Assembly (NCBI RefSeq): GCF_003185895.1
Contig: NZ_QHLY01000003.1
Span: forward strand, 62,001-126,000
DNA: 64,000 nucleotides
Reading direction: 5' to 3'
From: Cryobacterium arcticum
GTDB lineage: Bacteria; Actinomycetota; Actinomycetes; Actinomycetales; Microbacteriaceae
The translations under genes and the position numbers were made by a program. Of the stretch, positions 8,505 through 16,591 are shown piece after piece. Positions within the stretch are counted from its first letter, which is position 1. Every line of letters begins with the position of its first letter. Below the pieces are notes generated by a model, which made no database searches, was not told where the DNA came from, and was given only the letters and a program-made list of their open reading frames with translations.

Positions 8505-8594
8505 GCGTCCGGATCCGGCCTCCCCGACCGTCCGGCAGCTCCGGATTCCTTGTGTCGACTGGCCTCTGCATTCGTCGGCGGCCAGCTGTGAGGG

Positions 8595-8612
8595 ATAACG
8601 TGGACACGTTAT
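8595..8612. promoter_or_regulatory. Palindrome overlapping the HEAT-gene start codon
   Basis: ATAACGTG-GA-CACGTTAT is a perfect 8-bp inverted repeat whose last two bases are the first two of the ATG at 8611. A protein bound here, or an RNA hairpin, would block initiation directly. Confidence 0.45.
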
Positions 8613-9165
8613 GCATAACAAACTCAACCCCCACCCCGATCTTCCGATCGACCTGCCCACTGCCGAACGCCTCGCCAAGGCCGTCGAGCACTACGGCGAG
8701 TCCGTCGTCGTCGACCATTCCGTCGCCCTGATGCGCGGTAAGAACGCCGGCAAGGACTTCCTTCTCTACGTGGGCGGCCGGCACGCGCTCGGCATCCTCG
8801 AGGGCGCCCCGGCGCTGTACTGGCCCGAGCTGTGGGGTGCCCGCGCCCTGCTGCACGTCTGGAACGACTCCGCCGCGCCCTATGTCGTCGTCGGCCTCAA
8901 CAACGAGGCCTGGCGCATCCGCGAGATGTGCGCGAAGGTCGTCATGCTCCGGAAGCTCGATGTTGCGCCCAAGCTCGTGAAGGCCACCACCGACGAGGTG
9001 CCCCGCGTGCGCGTCGCGGCCCTTAACGCCCTCGCCCTGCAGGGCCGGGAGCAGGACATCCCCACCATTGCCGTGCGCCTGCGCGACCCCGACAAAGATG
9101 TGCGCCGCGCCGCCCAGCAGGCCCGCGACTCCATCATGACCCGGCTCAACCTCTCCAAGGAGTAA
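8611..9165 (+). CDS. HEAT-repeat domain protein
   Basis: A 184-residue cytoplasmic protein. The C-terminal half contains two HEAT/PBS-lyase-like helical repeats: NNEAWRIREMCAKVVMLRKL..AP and TTDEVPRVRVAALNALALQG, followed by RDPDKDVRRAAQQARDSI. The N-terminal half is a globular region with VDHSVALMRGKNAGKDFLLY that I do not recognise. Such repeats usually mediate protein-protein contacts. The start codon sits in a palindrome and has no obvious ribosome-binding site. It is followed 30 bases later, in the same frame, by the SGNH hydrolase, and the two are likely co-transcribed. Confidence 0.8.
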   Translation: MHNKLNPHPDLPIDLPTAERLAKAVEHYGESVVVDHSVALMRGKNAGKDFLLYVGGRHALGILEGAPALYWPELWGARALLHVWNDSAAPYVVVGLNNEAWRIREMCAKVVMLRKLDVAPKLVKATTDEVPRVRVAALNALALQGREQDIPTIAVRLRDPDKDVRRAAQQARDSIMTRLNLSKE

Positions 9166-9195
9166 CCCACGAACGCCATCCCCGCTTCGCAACAG

Positions 9196-9969
9196 TTGAC
9201 CGCGCAGCCCTACCGGCGCTACGTGGCGATCGGCGACAGCTTCACAGAGGGCGTCGGCGACGAACTGCCCGACGGCCAGGTGCGCGGATGGGCCGACCTC
9301 GTCGCGCTCGGCCTGGCCCAGGCCGCCGCTGAGCCGGTGTCGTACGCCAACCTGGCCATCCGCGGCAAGCTGCTCGGCCCGATCGTGAATGACCAGCTCG
9401 AACCGGCACTGGCCCTGAAGCCCGACCTGCTCACGGTCTGCGGCGGCGGCAACGACATGATGCGCCCCCGGGTGGAGATCTCCTATGTTGTCGACCTGCT
9501 CGACCGGGTGGTCGACCGGGCCGTGGCCGACGGCATCCACGTGGTGGTACTCAGCGGCGGTAACCCGTCCAGGCACCTGCCGCTGGGCTCACTGATGCAG
9601 AAGCGCGGCGACAAACTCGCCGAGGCGGCCAGGGACACCTTCGGCAAGCCCGGCGTCACCCTGGTCGACAACTGGATCGACACCGACCTGTCGCAGAGCC
9701 GCTACTGGTCGGCCGACAAGCTGCACCTGAACCCGTGCGGCCACACCCGGGTCGCGATGAACGTGCTCAACGCCCTCAACGTGCCCATCCCGGCCGGCTG
9801 GGCAGAGGGCGAGGCCGGCGAGGCCCCGCCGCGCGAGCGCATCCAGGACACCGCCGCCTACTATCGTGCCTACGTGCTGCCGTGGATCGGCCGCCGGCTG
9901 ACCGGTCGTTCGTCTGGCGACGGCCGCCCGCCCAAGCGCCCAGAACTCACGCTCGTCGAGACGCCGTAG
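9196..9969 (+). CDS. SGNH/GDSL-type hydrolase
   Basis: Esterase/lipase-like enzyme of 257 residues. Block I is VAIGDSFTEGVGDE (nucleophile Ser), the oxyanion Gly lies in ANLAIRGKLLG, the Asn in CGGGNDMMRP and the catalytic Asp/His pair in SADKLHLNPCGH. No signal peptide, so probably cytoplasmic. Start choice is uncertain: the annotated TTG at 9196 has no Shine-Dalgarno, whereas AAGGAG (9157-9162) stands six bases before an ACG codon at 9169 that opens the same frame. The original start may have been ATG at 9169. A strong terminator follows at 9985. Confidence 0.88.
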   Translation: MTAQPYRRYVAIGDSFTEGVGDELPDGQVRGWADLVALGLAQAAAEPVSYANLAIRGKLLGPIVNDQLEPALALKPDLLTVCGGGNDMMRPRVEISYVVDLLDRVVDRAVADGIHVVVLSGGNPSRHLPLGSLMQKRGDKLAEAARDTFGKPGVTLVDNWIDTDLSQSRYWSADKLHLNPCGHTRVAMNVLNALNVPIPAGWAEGEAGEAPPRERIQDTAAYYRAYVLPWIGRRLTGRSSGDGRPPKRPELTLVETP

Positions 9970-9984
9970 GGCACGAGCGAAAGA

Positions 9985-10016
9985 ACGGGCCGCAGGTTTC
10001 CCTGCGGCCCGTTTTT
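9985..10016. terminator. Rho-independent terminator
   Basis: A perfect 12-bp stem, ACGGGCCGCAGG (9985-9996) with CCTGCGGCCCGT (10001-10012), a TTTC loop and a T run at 10012-10016. It terminates the HEAT/SGNH transcript and probably also the small membrane-protein gene arriving from the right. Confidence 0.9.
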
Positions 10017-10029
10017 CTGTGCGGCTCGG

Positions 10030-10191
10030 TCAGACCTTACGGCCCGAAATGGTTCGAAGCAGGAAGACGATCACGGCGATGACCGCCAGAACGATCCCGA
10101 CCCAGATCAGGAATTGGAGTGACTCCACGATGCCGCCGGTGACGAGCAGGACAACGGCGATGATGGCGATGATGATGAGTAGCAAATTCAT
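10030..10191 (-). CDS. Small two-helix membrane protein, 53 residues
   Basis: This frame is short and starts from ATG 10191, preceded at good spacing by AAGGAAGG. The protein begins MNLLLIIIAIIAVVLLVTGG, has a loop IVESLQFLIW, a second hydrophobic helix and a basic tail LLRTISGRKV. Similar tiny hydrophobic proteins are common in Micrococcales, with no known function. A larger overlapping frame on the same strand (10037-10345) has no plausible protein composition. An inverted repeat CGAGGA-AGA-TCCTCG at 10211-10225 lies upstream and may be regulatory. Confidence 0.75.
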   Translation of the reverse strand: MNLLLIIIAIIAVVLLVTGGIVESLQFLIWVGIVLAVIAVIVFLLRTISGRKV

Positions 10192-10298
10192 AATTCACAC
10201 CTTCCTTGGGCGAGGAAGATCCTCGTATCCGAGATCCTAGACCTGCGGGAGGCCTGATCGCAGCTAATTTTCCGGGCTGATTCCGCCGCGGTGCCAGC

Positions 10299-11003
10299 TC
10301 ATGAGCCGGCCGCGACGAGACCGGTGAGGTAGCCGCCGAATCCACCCGGTGCCCGGCCGGTGAGGCGCCCGGAGGTGAGCACCGGGATCAGCGCCGTGCG
10401 GCATTCGTGCACGCCGAGCGCCCGCAGCGCCGCCACCAGCGCCACGTCTTCGTCGGAGTCCACCGGGCTGAAGCCGCCGGCCTCGAGATACCTGTCGGCT
10501 CGGACACCGAGGTTGGCGCCGTGCACGTGCGGATGCCCGTCGACCAGGGCGTGTTGACCCTGCCAGCGGGCGCGCGCTCCCATCGGGAGTTCGGCGTCCG
10601 GCAGCACCGTGCCCAGCACCAGTTCGGTGCCGGCCTCGGCGAGCGCCAGCTGCACCGCCAGCCAGCGGCGTGGCACCGCGGAATCGGCATCCGTCGTGGC
10701 CACCCAGGTGTGGCCGGGGTCTGTGCCGGCCAGCAGGTGCTCGACTCCGGTGTGCCGGGCGGATCCGACCGATCCCGCGGTGCTGGTGAGCGCCGTCACC
10801 AGGGGCCAGCCGGCCACGATCCCGGCTGAACCGTCGGTGCAGCAATCCAGCACCACCGCCACGGTGATCACGGGAGCGTCGGTGCCGAACTCCTCCTCGA
10901 CGGCGTTGACGGCGTCGGCCAGCGCGGCCAGGCAGCGCGGCAACCGGGTCTCTTCGTTGCGGGCCGGCACCACCACGACCAGGGAATCGATGCGCGTGCT
11001 CAC
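10299..11003 (-). CDS. Family 2 glycosyltransferase
   Basis: Cytoplasmic GT-A-fold transferase of 234 residues. It begins SLVVVVPARNEETRLPRCL and has VAVVLDCCTDGSAGI, the metal/nucleotide-sugar motif TTDADSAVPRRWL (DxD variant) and GGFSPVDSDEDVALV in the acceptor region. It lacks membrane helices. Start GTG 11003 overlaps the stop of the PIG-L/methyltransferase gene (GTGA), so translation is coupled. It is the last gene of a three-gene operon whose pathway is not established; a glycolipid or glycosylated small molecule is plausible. Confidence 0.88.
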   Translation of the reverse strand: MSTRIDSLVVVVPARNEETRLPRCLAALADAVNAVEEEFGTDAPVITVAVVLDCCTDGSAGIVAGWPLVTALTSTAGSVGSARHTGVEHLLAGTDPGHTWVATTDADSAVPRRWLAVQLALAEAGTELVLGTVLPDAELPMGARARWQGQHALVDGHPHVHGANLGVRADRYLEAGGFSPVDSDEDVALVAALRALGVHECRTALIPVLTSGRLTGRAPGGFGGYLTGLVAAGS

Positions 11004-12469
11004 GGAACGAGCCCCTCCCGTTGGGCGACGGAGCGGCCCGGGGCCGGTTCGTAGACGTCGAGCAGGAAATCGAGTTCGATGTGCCGCGAGGTGCGCTCCA
11101 GCCCGGGAACGGCTGCGAGCGCGGCGTGCACGTCATCGCCGCTGAGCGGGTATTCGCCCACCGGGTGCCGCCAGTGGCAGGCGACCAGGGTTCCGCCGGG
11201 GTTGAGGCTCCGCCGGCAGTGCTCCAGGAGTAGCTCGAGGTCGGCGGGCGAGCAGTAGTAGCCGATCTCCGACAGCACGATCAGGTCGAACGAGCCGGAG
11301 GGCCATTCGGCTGGCAGCGTGCGGCGCTCCACGGTCACGCCGGGCAGGCCCGCCAATCGGCGGCGGGCCACCAGAAGCGGCCGTTCGGCGATATCGGTGG
11401 CCAGGAGCGTGCCGCACCGCTCGGCGAGTTGGCGGCTGAGCACCCCGATGGAGCAGCCCAGTTCGAGTGCGGCGCCGTAGTGCTGCTGCGGCAGCGCGGC
11501 CAGGGTGAGGGCGCGCTTGCGCGCTTCGTACCACCGGGTTTCGAATCCCCACGGATCGTCATCGCCGGCGTAGAAGTCGTCGAAGAAGTCGGCCGGAAGG
11601 CTTCCTGTCGGCGCGGTCGCGGACGCATCCGGGGCGGGCGAACCATCGGGCGCGGGCTGGTCGAGGGGAACGGTGCCGACGAAGAGCTCAAAATCGCGCT
11701 CGAAGTGCGCGGCGAAGCCGGGCTGCACGATGGCCTCGTCACCCGGCTGCTCCGAGAGCGGGTGCACCTGACTGCCGTGCGCGGCCAGAGCGAGGGTCTT
11801 GCGTTCCCGCCCGGATGCGTTCAGCTGCAGCCGCCACAAGGCTGTGGTGTCGTCGGCGCCGGGCCAGATGGCGTCTCCGGGCGTCGACCAGTGCCACGCC
11901 CAGATCGGGTACTCCAGCAGCCGGGCACCCGTACGATCCGCCACCAACGCGGCCGCGGCGCCCGCGGCGGCATGGTCGGGGTGGCCGTCCTGCCGCCACG
12001 GCGCCACCAGCCAGATGGCCGGGGCGGTGGCGGGCGCGTTCGCCGTCGTTTCCGAACCCGGCTCATCGAAGATGGCCTCGAGCAGGGCTTCCTCCAGGCT
12101 GTTGCGGTGCTGGGCCAGGTCGCCGTCTGGCAGCTCGAGCAGCCGCACGCGCGCCTCGGGGGCGAGCGCGTGCACCGCCGTCACCACTTCCACCCGGCGC
12201 ACGGCCGCGAGGTCCTCCGCGGTGTGGGTGGGCGAGTGCGGGTGAGAGGCTTCGCCGTTGGTCGCGACGATCACCGTCACCGGCAGCCCGTGCGCGGCCG
12301 CGGCACTGATCAGTCCGCCGGCGCCCAGGGTCTCGTCGTCGGGGTGAGCGGCCAACACGAGCAGCCGGGCGCAGTCGTCTGCGGCGAGCGGACGGGCGTG
12401 CGCCGGCCAGGCATCCTCTCGCCAGAGGTGTTCGCTGGTGCCGGCGGCGTCATGGCTGAAGCTCACCAT
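11000..12469 (-). CDS. PIG-L deacetylase / SAM methyltransferase fusion
   Basis: A 489-residue bifunctional protein. The N-terminal half (about 30-270) is a PIG-L/LmbE zinc deacetylase: LLVLAAHPDDETLGAGGLI has the metal-binding AHPDDE motif and WRQDGHPDHAAAG the second metal-ligand motif. The C-terminal half (about 300-489) is a NodS-type methyltransferase: FFDDFYAGDDDPWGFETRWYE, then ALELGCSIGVLSRQLA (SAM-binding motif I) and FDLIVLSEIGYYC. This predicts N-deacetylation of an acylated amino sugar followed by methylation of the product. It overlaps the upstream gene by seven bases. Both halves look intact. Confidence 0.87.
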   Translation of the reverse strand: MVSFSHDAAGTSEHLWREDAWPAHARPLAADDCARLLVLAAHPDDETLGAGGLISAAAAHGLPVTVIVATNGEASHPHSPTHTAEDLAAVRRVEVVTAVHALAPEARVRLLELPDGDLAQHRNSLEEALLEAIFDEPGSETTANAPATAPAIWLVAPWRQDGHPDHAAAGAAAALVADRTGARLLEYPIWAWHWSTPGDAIWPGADDTTALWRLQLNASGRERKTLALAAHGSQVHPLSEQPGDEAIVQPGFAAHFERDFELFVGTVPLDQPAPDGSPAPDASATAPTGSLPADFFDDFYAGDDDPWGFETRWYEARKRALTLAALPQQHYGAALELGCSIGVLSRQLAERCGTLLATDIAERPLLVARRRLAGLPGVTVERRTLPAEWPSGSFDLIVLSEIGYYCSPADLELLLEHCRRSLNPGGTLVACHWRHPVGEYPLSGDDVHAALAAVPGLERTSRHIELDFLLDVYEPAPGRSVAQREGLVP

Positions 12470-13578
12470 GAGGGGATCTCCTCACCGAGCAGGCGAGCAC
12501 CGAGCGCCGCATCGTCCCGCTCGGCGTGATGCTGCCGCACGTAGAGGGTGAGGTCGGCGGCCCGCCGGGCGTGCCGGGCATCGAGCGCGAGCGGCGCCGG
12601 ACCGAGGGCGTGCCCCACCCGGCCGAGTACCTCGTCGACGCTGCGGGCCACAAGCCCCCGCACCCGGGCGGCCAGCAGCGTGCCGTCCGCACCGACGGCC
12701 TCACCCCGGTCGATCGCGGCCGCCGCATCGGCCAGTGCCGATCCGGCGGCCACCAGGGCCAGATCGACGGCGCCGAGATGAGCCCGCAGCAGTTGGTCGG
12801 GTTCCCGGCCTTCGGCGGCGCGGCGCAGCTGCCGGGCGACTCCGACGGCTCCGCCCCACCAGCACGCCGCCACCTGGATGCCGCCCCAGGCGAATCCCGG
12901 CCGGGTGAGGTACCAGTCGTCGTCGCCAACGGGCACCGCGGGCGCCGCCACGAAATCCACCGGCCCGCTGGGCACCTGGCTGAGGCCGGTGGCGACCCAC
13001 GCCCCGTGCACCACCGTCACGCCGGGGGCCGTGAGGTCCACCGCGAACAACCGCCGCCGCGCGGGCTGTGCGCCTTCCGGGGTGGTGTGCGCCGTCACGA
13101 GTGCCCGGCTGAGGGAGCCGGCGAGCGAGCACCAGGGCTTGCCGCCGTCGAGCCGCCAGCCGCCCGAACCGGCGGTGGCGCTCACCCTCTGCCCCGGACC
13201 CTCTGCCGCGAAGACGCCCCAGCTGGCGTTCTCGGCCACGCCGGCGGCGGTGGCGACCTCGTCGCCGGCCTGGTGCAGGATCGCCAGCGCATCGGTGTGC
13301 GCCTCGAGCACCCGGGCCGCGGTCAGGTCGGCCGCGGCAACGGTGGCTAGGGCGTCGAAGAGCTCGTGGGTGCGGCCGGCGCCGGGCTGTGGCAGCATCG
13401 GTGCGTTGTCGAGCGCGAACCGGATGGCGCGGGCGGCGTCGCCGTCCACCGCCCAGGCCGCTGCGGCCAGCCGGGTGAGCGCGTCATCGGCGTCGGATAC
13501 GCCGGCGCCGGGCGCGGCCCGGGTTCCCCGTCGAACTCCCCCCACGCGCACGACCGCCGAGCCTTGCCGATCTGCCAT
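12463..13578 (-). CDS. Acyl-CoA-dehydrogenase-like protein
   Basis: 371 residues from ATG 13578, which has GGGGAGA at proper spacing; a longer frame reaches 13716 but lacks such support. It shows the acyl-CoA dehydrogenase fold: helical N-terminus, middle beta domain with VSATAGSGGWRLDGGKPWCSLAGSLSRALVTA and a C-terminal helical bundle. It is divergent, and I cannot point with confidence to the catalytic Glu, so it may be an oxidase, a desaturase or non-catalytic. First gene of the operon with the PIG-L fusion and glycosyltransferase. Confidence 0.75.
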   Translation of the reverse strand: MADRQGSAVVRVGGVRRGTRAAPGAGVSDADDALTRLAAAAWAVDGDAARAIRFALDNAPMLPQPGAGRTHELFDALATVAAADLTAARVLEAHTDALAILHQAGDEVATAAGVAENASWGVFAAEGPGQRVSATAGSGGWRLDGGKPWCSLAGSLSRALVTAHTTPEGAQPARRRLFAVDLTAPGVTVVHGAWVATGLSQVPSGPVDFVAAPAVPVGDDDWYLTRPGFAWGGIQVAACWWGGAVGVARQLRRAAEGREPDQLLRAHLGAVDLALVAAGSALADAAAAIDRGEAVGADGTLLAARVRGLVARSVDEVLGRVGHALGPAPLALDARHARRAADLTLYVRQHHAERDDAALGARLLGEEIPSW

Positions 13579-13911
13579 GACTCTCCCCTGTTCGCCGGAT
13601 GAATCTGCGTGGCTCCCCGGTTGCCCCGACGTTCGGCAGCGACGGCCAAGCCCTGTCAGCACATCCTGCCAAACGAGCGGCAAAATCGGAAAAAGCGCGC
13701 CACACCCCCTCGCCAAACGACCGATCCGGCGCTACGCTGCCCCCATACGGGGGTGTTCCCCGAAGTGTGACCCTGAGGCACCGTTGATAGGGCCCGACCG
13801 CGGTCACACCTGAAGCACCGCCGCATGGGGCGGGACATCATCGGGGTGGCCCGTCCCTTCACCTGCCCGGTCCGCGCACGGGCACCGAACCCGCGCTACT
13901 CCCGGCCGGGG
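13579..13911. other. 333-base gap between aminotransferase and acyl-CoA-dehydrogenase-like gene
   Basis: No credible gene. It contains a short hairpin CCCCC-ATAC-GGGGG (13740-13753), which may terminate the aminotransferase transcript, and a small palindrome GACCGCGGTC near 13797-13806. It should also hold the promoter of the downstream operon, but no clear -35/-10 pair stands out. Confidence 0.4.
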
Positions 13912-15012
13912 CTAGGGAGCAGCCGCGTACGCCGCCACCACGGCGTCGAGAGCGCCGCGATCGGGGCCGGCGAAGCCGTGCCGACGGAGGGCCGCGAGGA
14001 GGCCGACGACGTTCGCCGCTACCGAGCCGAAGGACGCGGCGACCGCGGTGTGGTTCACCCGCACCAGCCGTTCCGCCCCCGGCCCGACGCCCGTGGAGAC
14101 GAGTGCGCCGAAGCTGCCGCGCGCCGTGCGGGCAAGGTCACGCGGGTCGATGCCCACCGGCACGACCACGGTGGTGGTCAGGGCGGATGCGTCATCATCC
14201 GCGGCCCAGAGCTCCAGGCCCAGGCTCCGCACCATAGCGCGCACCGCCCGCTTCGCGGTCTGATGGGCGTTGATCGACTCCTGCAGCCCAATCGCCTCGA
14301 ATCTGGCCAGCGCAGCATCGAGCGCCCACAGCTCCAGCGGCGCCGGCGTGCCGGGAATCACGGAGCGATCCGAATCCAGCCAGTCCCGCTTGATGTCCAC
14401 GAGTGAGACGCTGGACAGGTCGGCGCGGGGCGCTGCGTTGGCGGCCAGGGCGGCCCAACCGGTCTGGCTGACCGCCACGGCGGAGATACCCGCCGGCCCG
14501 AGCAATGCCTTTTGCGGCCCGATCACGACAATGTCGAGGCCCCAGTCGTCAACCGGCAGAGGTTCGGCTCCCACGGAGGCGACGGCATCCACGATCGTGA
14601 GCAGGCCCCGGCTGCGGGCGAAACCCGCGATCTCGGCAAGCGGGTTGACGATGCCGCTGGCTGCCTCACCGTGCACGATCGCAATGGCACGGGGAGAGAA
14701 CCGGTCCACCGCCTCCTCGATGTCGGCAATCGTCACCGGCAGACCCGGCGTCGAAAACAGGTTGAGCACCGATGACCCCGAGCTCTCCAACCACTGGCCG
14801 AACAGCTTGCCATAGGGGCTGGTCACCACGTTCAGCACCGGATACCCCGGCGCGCCCAGGTCGGTGGCCACGGCCTCGAGGGCCACGATGGCCTCACCGG
14901 GAACCACGACGACGTCGTTGGCGGTCTCCAGAACCGCTCCGAGCCGGCTGCCCAGCCGGTCGTATTCGGGGGCGGGGAATTCGGGCGGATTGAGCAGGGG
15001 GCTCCAGGTCAT
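13912..15012 (-). CDS. Class V (alanine-glyoxylate-type) PLP aminotransferase
   Basis: Fold-type I enzyme of 366 residues starting at ATG 15012; the open frame extends upstream only as an out-of-frame shadow of the transporter genes. PLP contacts: Asp142 in IVDAVASVGAEP and Schiff-base Lys168 in IGPQKALLGPAG. It has the N-terminal PGE motif (VVVPGEAIVALEA) of the alanine-glyoxylate / serine-glyoxylate transaminase group. It lies 50 bases after the oligopeptide-type transporter genes on the same strand, suggesting it processes an amino acid released from the imported compound. Confidence 0.85.
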   Translation of the reverse strand: MTWSPLLNPPEFPAPEYDRLGSRLGAVLETANDVVVVPGEAIVALEAVATDLGAPGYPVLNVVTSPYGKLFGQWLESSGSSVLNLFSTPGLPVTIADIEEAVDRFSPRAIAIVHGEAASGIVNPLAEIAGFARSRGLLTIVDAVASVGAEPLPVDDWGLDIVVIGPQKALLGPAGISAVAVSQTGWAALAANAAPRADLSSVSLVDIKRDWLDSDRSVIPGTPAPLELWALDAALARFEAIGLQESINAHQTAKRAVRAMVRSLGLELWAADDDASALTTTVVVPVGIDPRDLARTARGSFGALVSTGVGPGAERLVRVNHTAVAASFGSVAANVVGLLAALRRHGFAGPDRGALDAVVAAYAAAP

Positions 15013-15062
15013 GGGTGGTCCTTTTCGTCTGACGGGTCGGGCTGGCTGGGCACGTGCCGGCC

Positions 15063-15812
15063 TCAGCGGGTGGGCAGGCGCGGCACGGCCTCGAGCAGCG
15101 CCCGGCTGTATGGGCTCTGCGGCGCCCGGAAGAACTGTTCCCGAGGGGCGACCTCCACCAGGGCGCCCGACTTCACGACGGCGACGGTGTCGCACACCGC
15201 GTTCACCACGGCAAGATCGTGCGAGATGAAGACCAGGGTCAGGCTCAGCTCCTGCTTCAACCGGGCGAGCAACTCGATCACGGTGGCCTGCACCGACACG
15301 TCGAGGGCGCTGGTGGGTTCGTCGGCGACGAGCACGCTCGGCTCGACCGCCAGGGCGCGGGCGATAGCGATGCGCTGCCGCTGGCCGCCGGAGAACTGGT
15401 GCGGAAAGGCGTCCAACGACCCGGGGTCGAGACTCACCATGGCCATCAGCTGCGCGCACCGGGCGGCAACCTGCGAGCGGGGCACGATCGCGTGGGCGAG
15501 CAGCAGCTCGCGCAGCATCTGCCGCACGGTCATGCGCGGGTTCAACGACGAGTACGGGTCTTGCTGCACCAGCTGGATGGCGCGGCGCTGGGCTTTGGTG
15601 CGGGTGGCGCCGAGCACGGCGCCGTCGAGCAGGATGTCACCGGTGATCAGCGGCACCATGCCCACCAGGGCGGCAGCGATAGTGGTCTTGCCGGAGCCGG
15701 ACTCCCCCACGATCCCCAGCGACGTGCCCGCGGGCACGGTCACGCTGATATCGGTCACGGCGACAGAGCGGCCGTAGGCGATGGTGGCGTTGCGCACCTC
15801 GAGCGAACTCAT
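15063..15812 (-). CDS. Oligopeptide-type ABC transporter ATP-binding protein (DppF-like)
   Basis: 249 residues from ATG 15812, overlapping the upstream ATPase gene. Walker A GESGSGKTT, QQDPYSSLNPRMTV (Q-loop typical of Opp/Dpp ATPases), signature QFSGGQRQRIAIARAL, Walker B VLVADEPTSALD and H-loop FISHDLAVV are all present, ending with the APQSPYSRALLEAVP tail. One of two nucleotide-binding subunits of the importer encoded by the next five genes. Confidence 0.9.
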   Translation of the reverse strand: MSSLEVRNATIAYGRSVAVTDISVTVPAGTSLGIVGESGSGKTTIAAALVGMVPLITGDILLDGAVLGATRTKAQRRAIQLVQQDPYSSLNPRMTVRQMLRELLLAHAIVPRSQVAARCAQLMAMVSLDPGSLDAFPHQFSGGQRQRIAIARALAVEPSVLVADEPTSALDVSVQATVIELLARLKQELSLTLVFISHDLAVVNAVCDTVAVVKSGALVEVAPREQFFRAPQSPYSRALLEAVPRLPTR

Positions 15813-16591
15813 ACGGTTCCGTTCCCTGGGGCAGGTGATATCGGCGCCCTCGTTCCCAGCACAGGCAGCGCCAGCACGGCGCCCAGTAACTTCTGGGTGT
15901 ACGGATGCTGCGGCGCGGTCAACACGGCGAGGGTCTCGCCGGTCTCGACGATCTGGCCGTCTTTCATCACGATCAACCGCGTACAGACCGTGCTCACCAC
16001 GGCCAGGTCGTGGCTGACGAAGACCATCGACAGGCCGAGCTTCTCCCGAAGCTGGCCGAGCAGCTCGAGCACCTGCTTCTGCACCGTGACGTCCAGCGCG
16101 GTGGTCGGTTCGTCGCAGAGCAGGATCTCTGGGTCGGTGGCCAGGGCCAGGGCAATCACCACGCGTTGGCGCTGGCCGCCGGAGAGCTGGTGCGGGTAGG
16201 CACCCAGTTTGGCGACCGGGTCGGGCAGCCGCACCTGTTCGAACAGTTCCAGCGCACGTGCCCGGGCGGCCTTCCGCCCGGTGCCCCGCGCGAACCGGCT
16301 CGCTGCGGCTACCTGCCGGCCGACGGGCATGAGCGGGTCGAGGGCGGTGAGCGGATCCTGGAAGACCATGCCGACGCGGCCCTGCACGGTGATGCTCCCG
16401 CCGGTCTGGGTGACCCCGGTCGGCAGCAGGGAGATCACTGAGCGCAGGGTGAGGCTCTTGCCGGAGCCCGATTCGCCCACAATGCCAACGGCCTCGCCGC
16501 GCTCCACGTCGAAGGAGATGCCGTTCACCACCGGAACCCCGGCGGACAGGACGAGATCGTGCACCCGGATGGCCTGGCCCGTTGCCGTCAT
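15809..16591 (-). CDS. Oligopeptide-type ABC transporter ATP-binding protein (DppD-like)
   Basis: 260 residues. Walker A GESGSGKSLT, Q-loop VFQDPLTALDPLM, signature QLSGGQRQRVVIALAL, Walker B ILLCDEPTTALD and H-loop FVSHDLAVV are visible, with a C-terminal APQHPYTQKLLGAVLAL segment. ATGA overlaps join it to the permease before it and the second ATPase after it. It is slightly shorter than the usual DppD (about 320 residues) because the C-terminal iron-sulfur-type extension is absent. Confidence 0.9.
   Translation of the reverse strand: MTATGQAIRVHDLVLSAGVPVVNGISFDVERGEAVGIVGESGSGKSLTLRSVISLLPTGVTQTGGSITVQGRVGMVFQDPLTALDPLMPVGRQVAAASRFARGTGRKAARARALELFEQVRLPDPVAKLGAYPHQLSGGQRQRVVIALALATDPEILLCDEPTTALDVTVQKQVLELLGQLREKLGLSMVFVSHDLAVVSTVCTRLIVMKDGQIVETGETLAVLTAPQHPYTQKLLGAVLALPVLGTRAPISPAPGNGTV

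Noticed and set aside
8479-8560. Possible tRNA remnant upstream of the HEAT-repeat gene
   Set aside because: Translations of the area resemble tRNA-derived peptides, but no T arm, acceptor stem or anticodon arm can be paired.
10037-10345. 102-codon minus-strand frame over the small membrane-protein gene
   Set aside because: His/Arg-rich implausible protein; the overlapping 53-codon frame has a Shine-Dalgarno and clear membrane helices.
11429-12529. Long plus-strand open frame opposite the PIG-L/methyltransferase gene
   Set aside because: GC-rich shadow frame; the minus-strand frame has full domain signatures and this one has none.
13767-13820. Two similar stretches, GTGACCCTGAGGCACCG and CACACCTGAAGCACCG, as a direct repeat
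   Set aside because: Too short and imperfect to separate from chance in GC-rich DNA.
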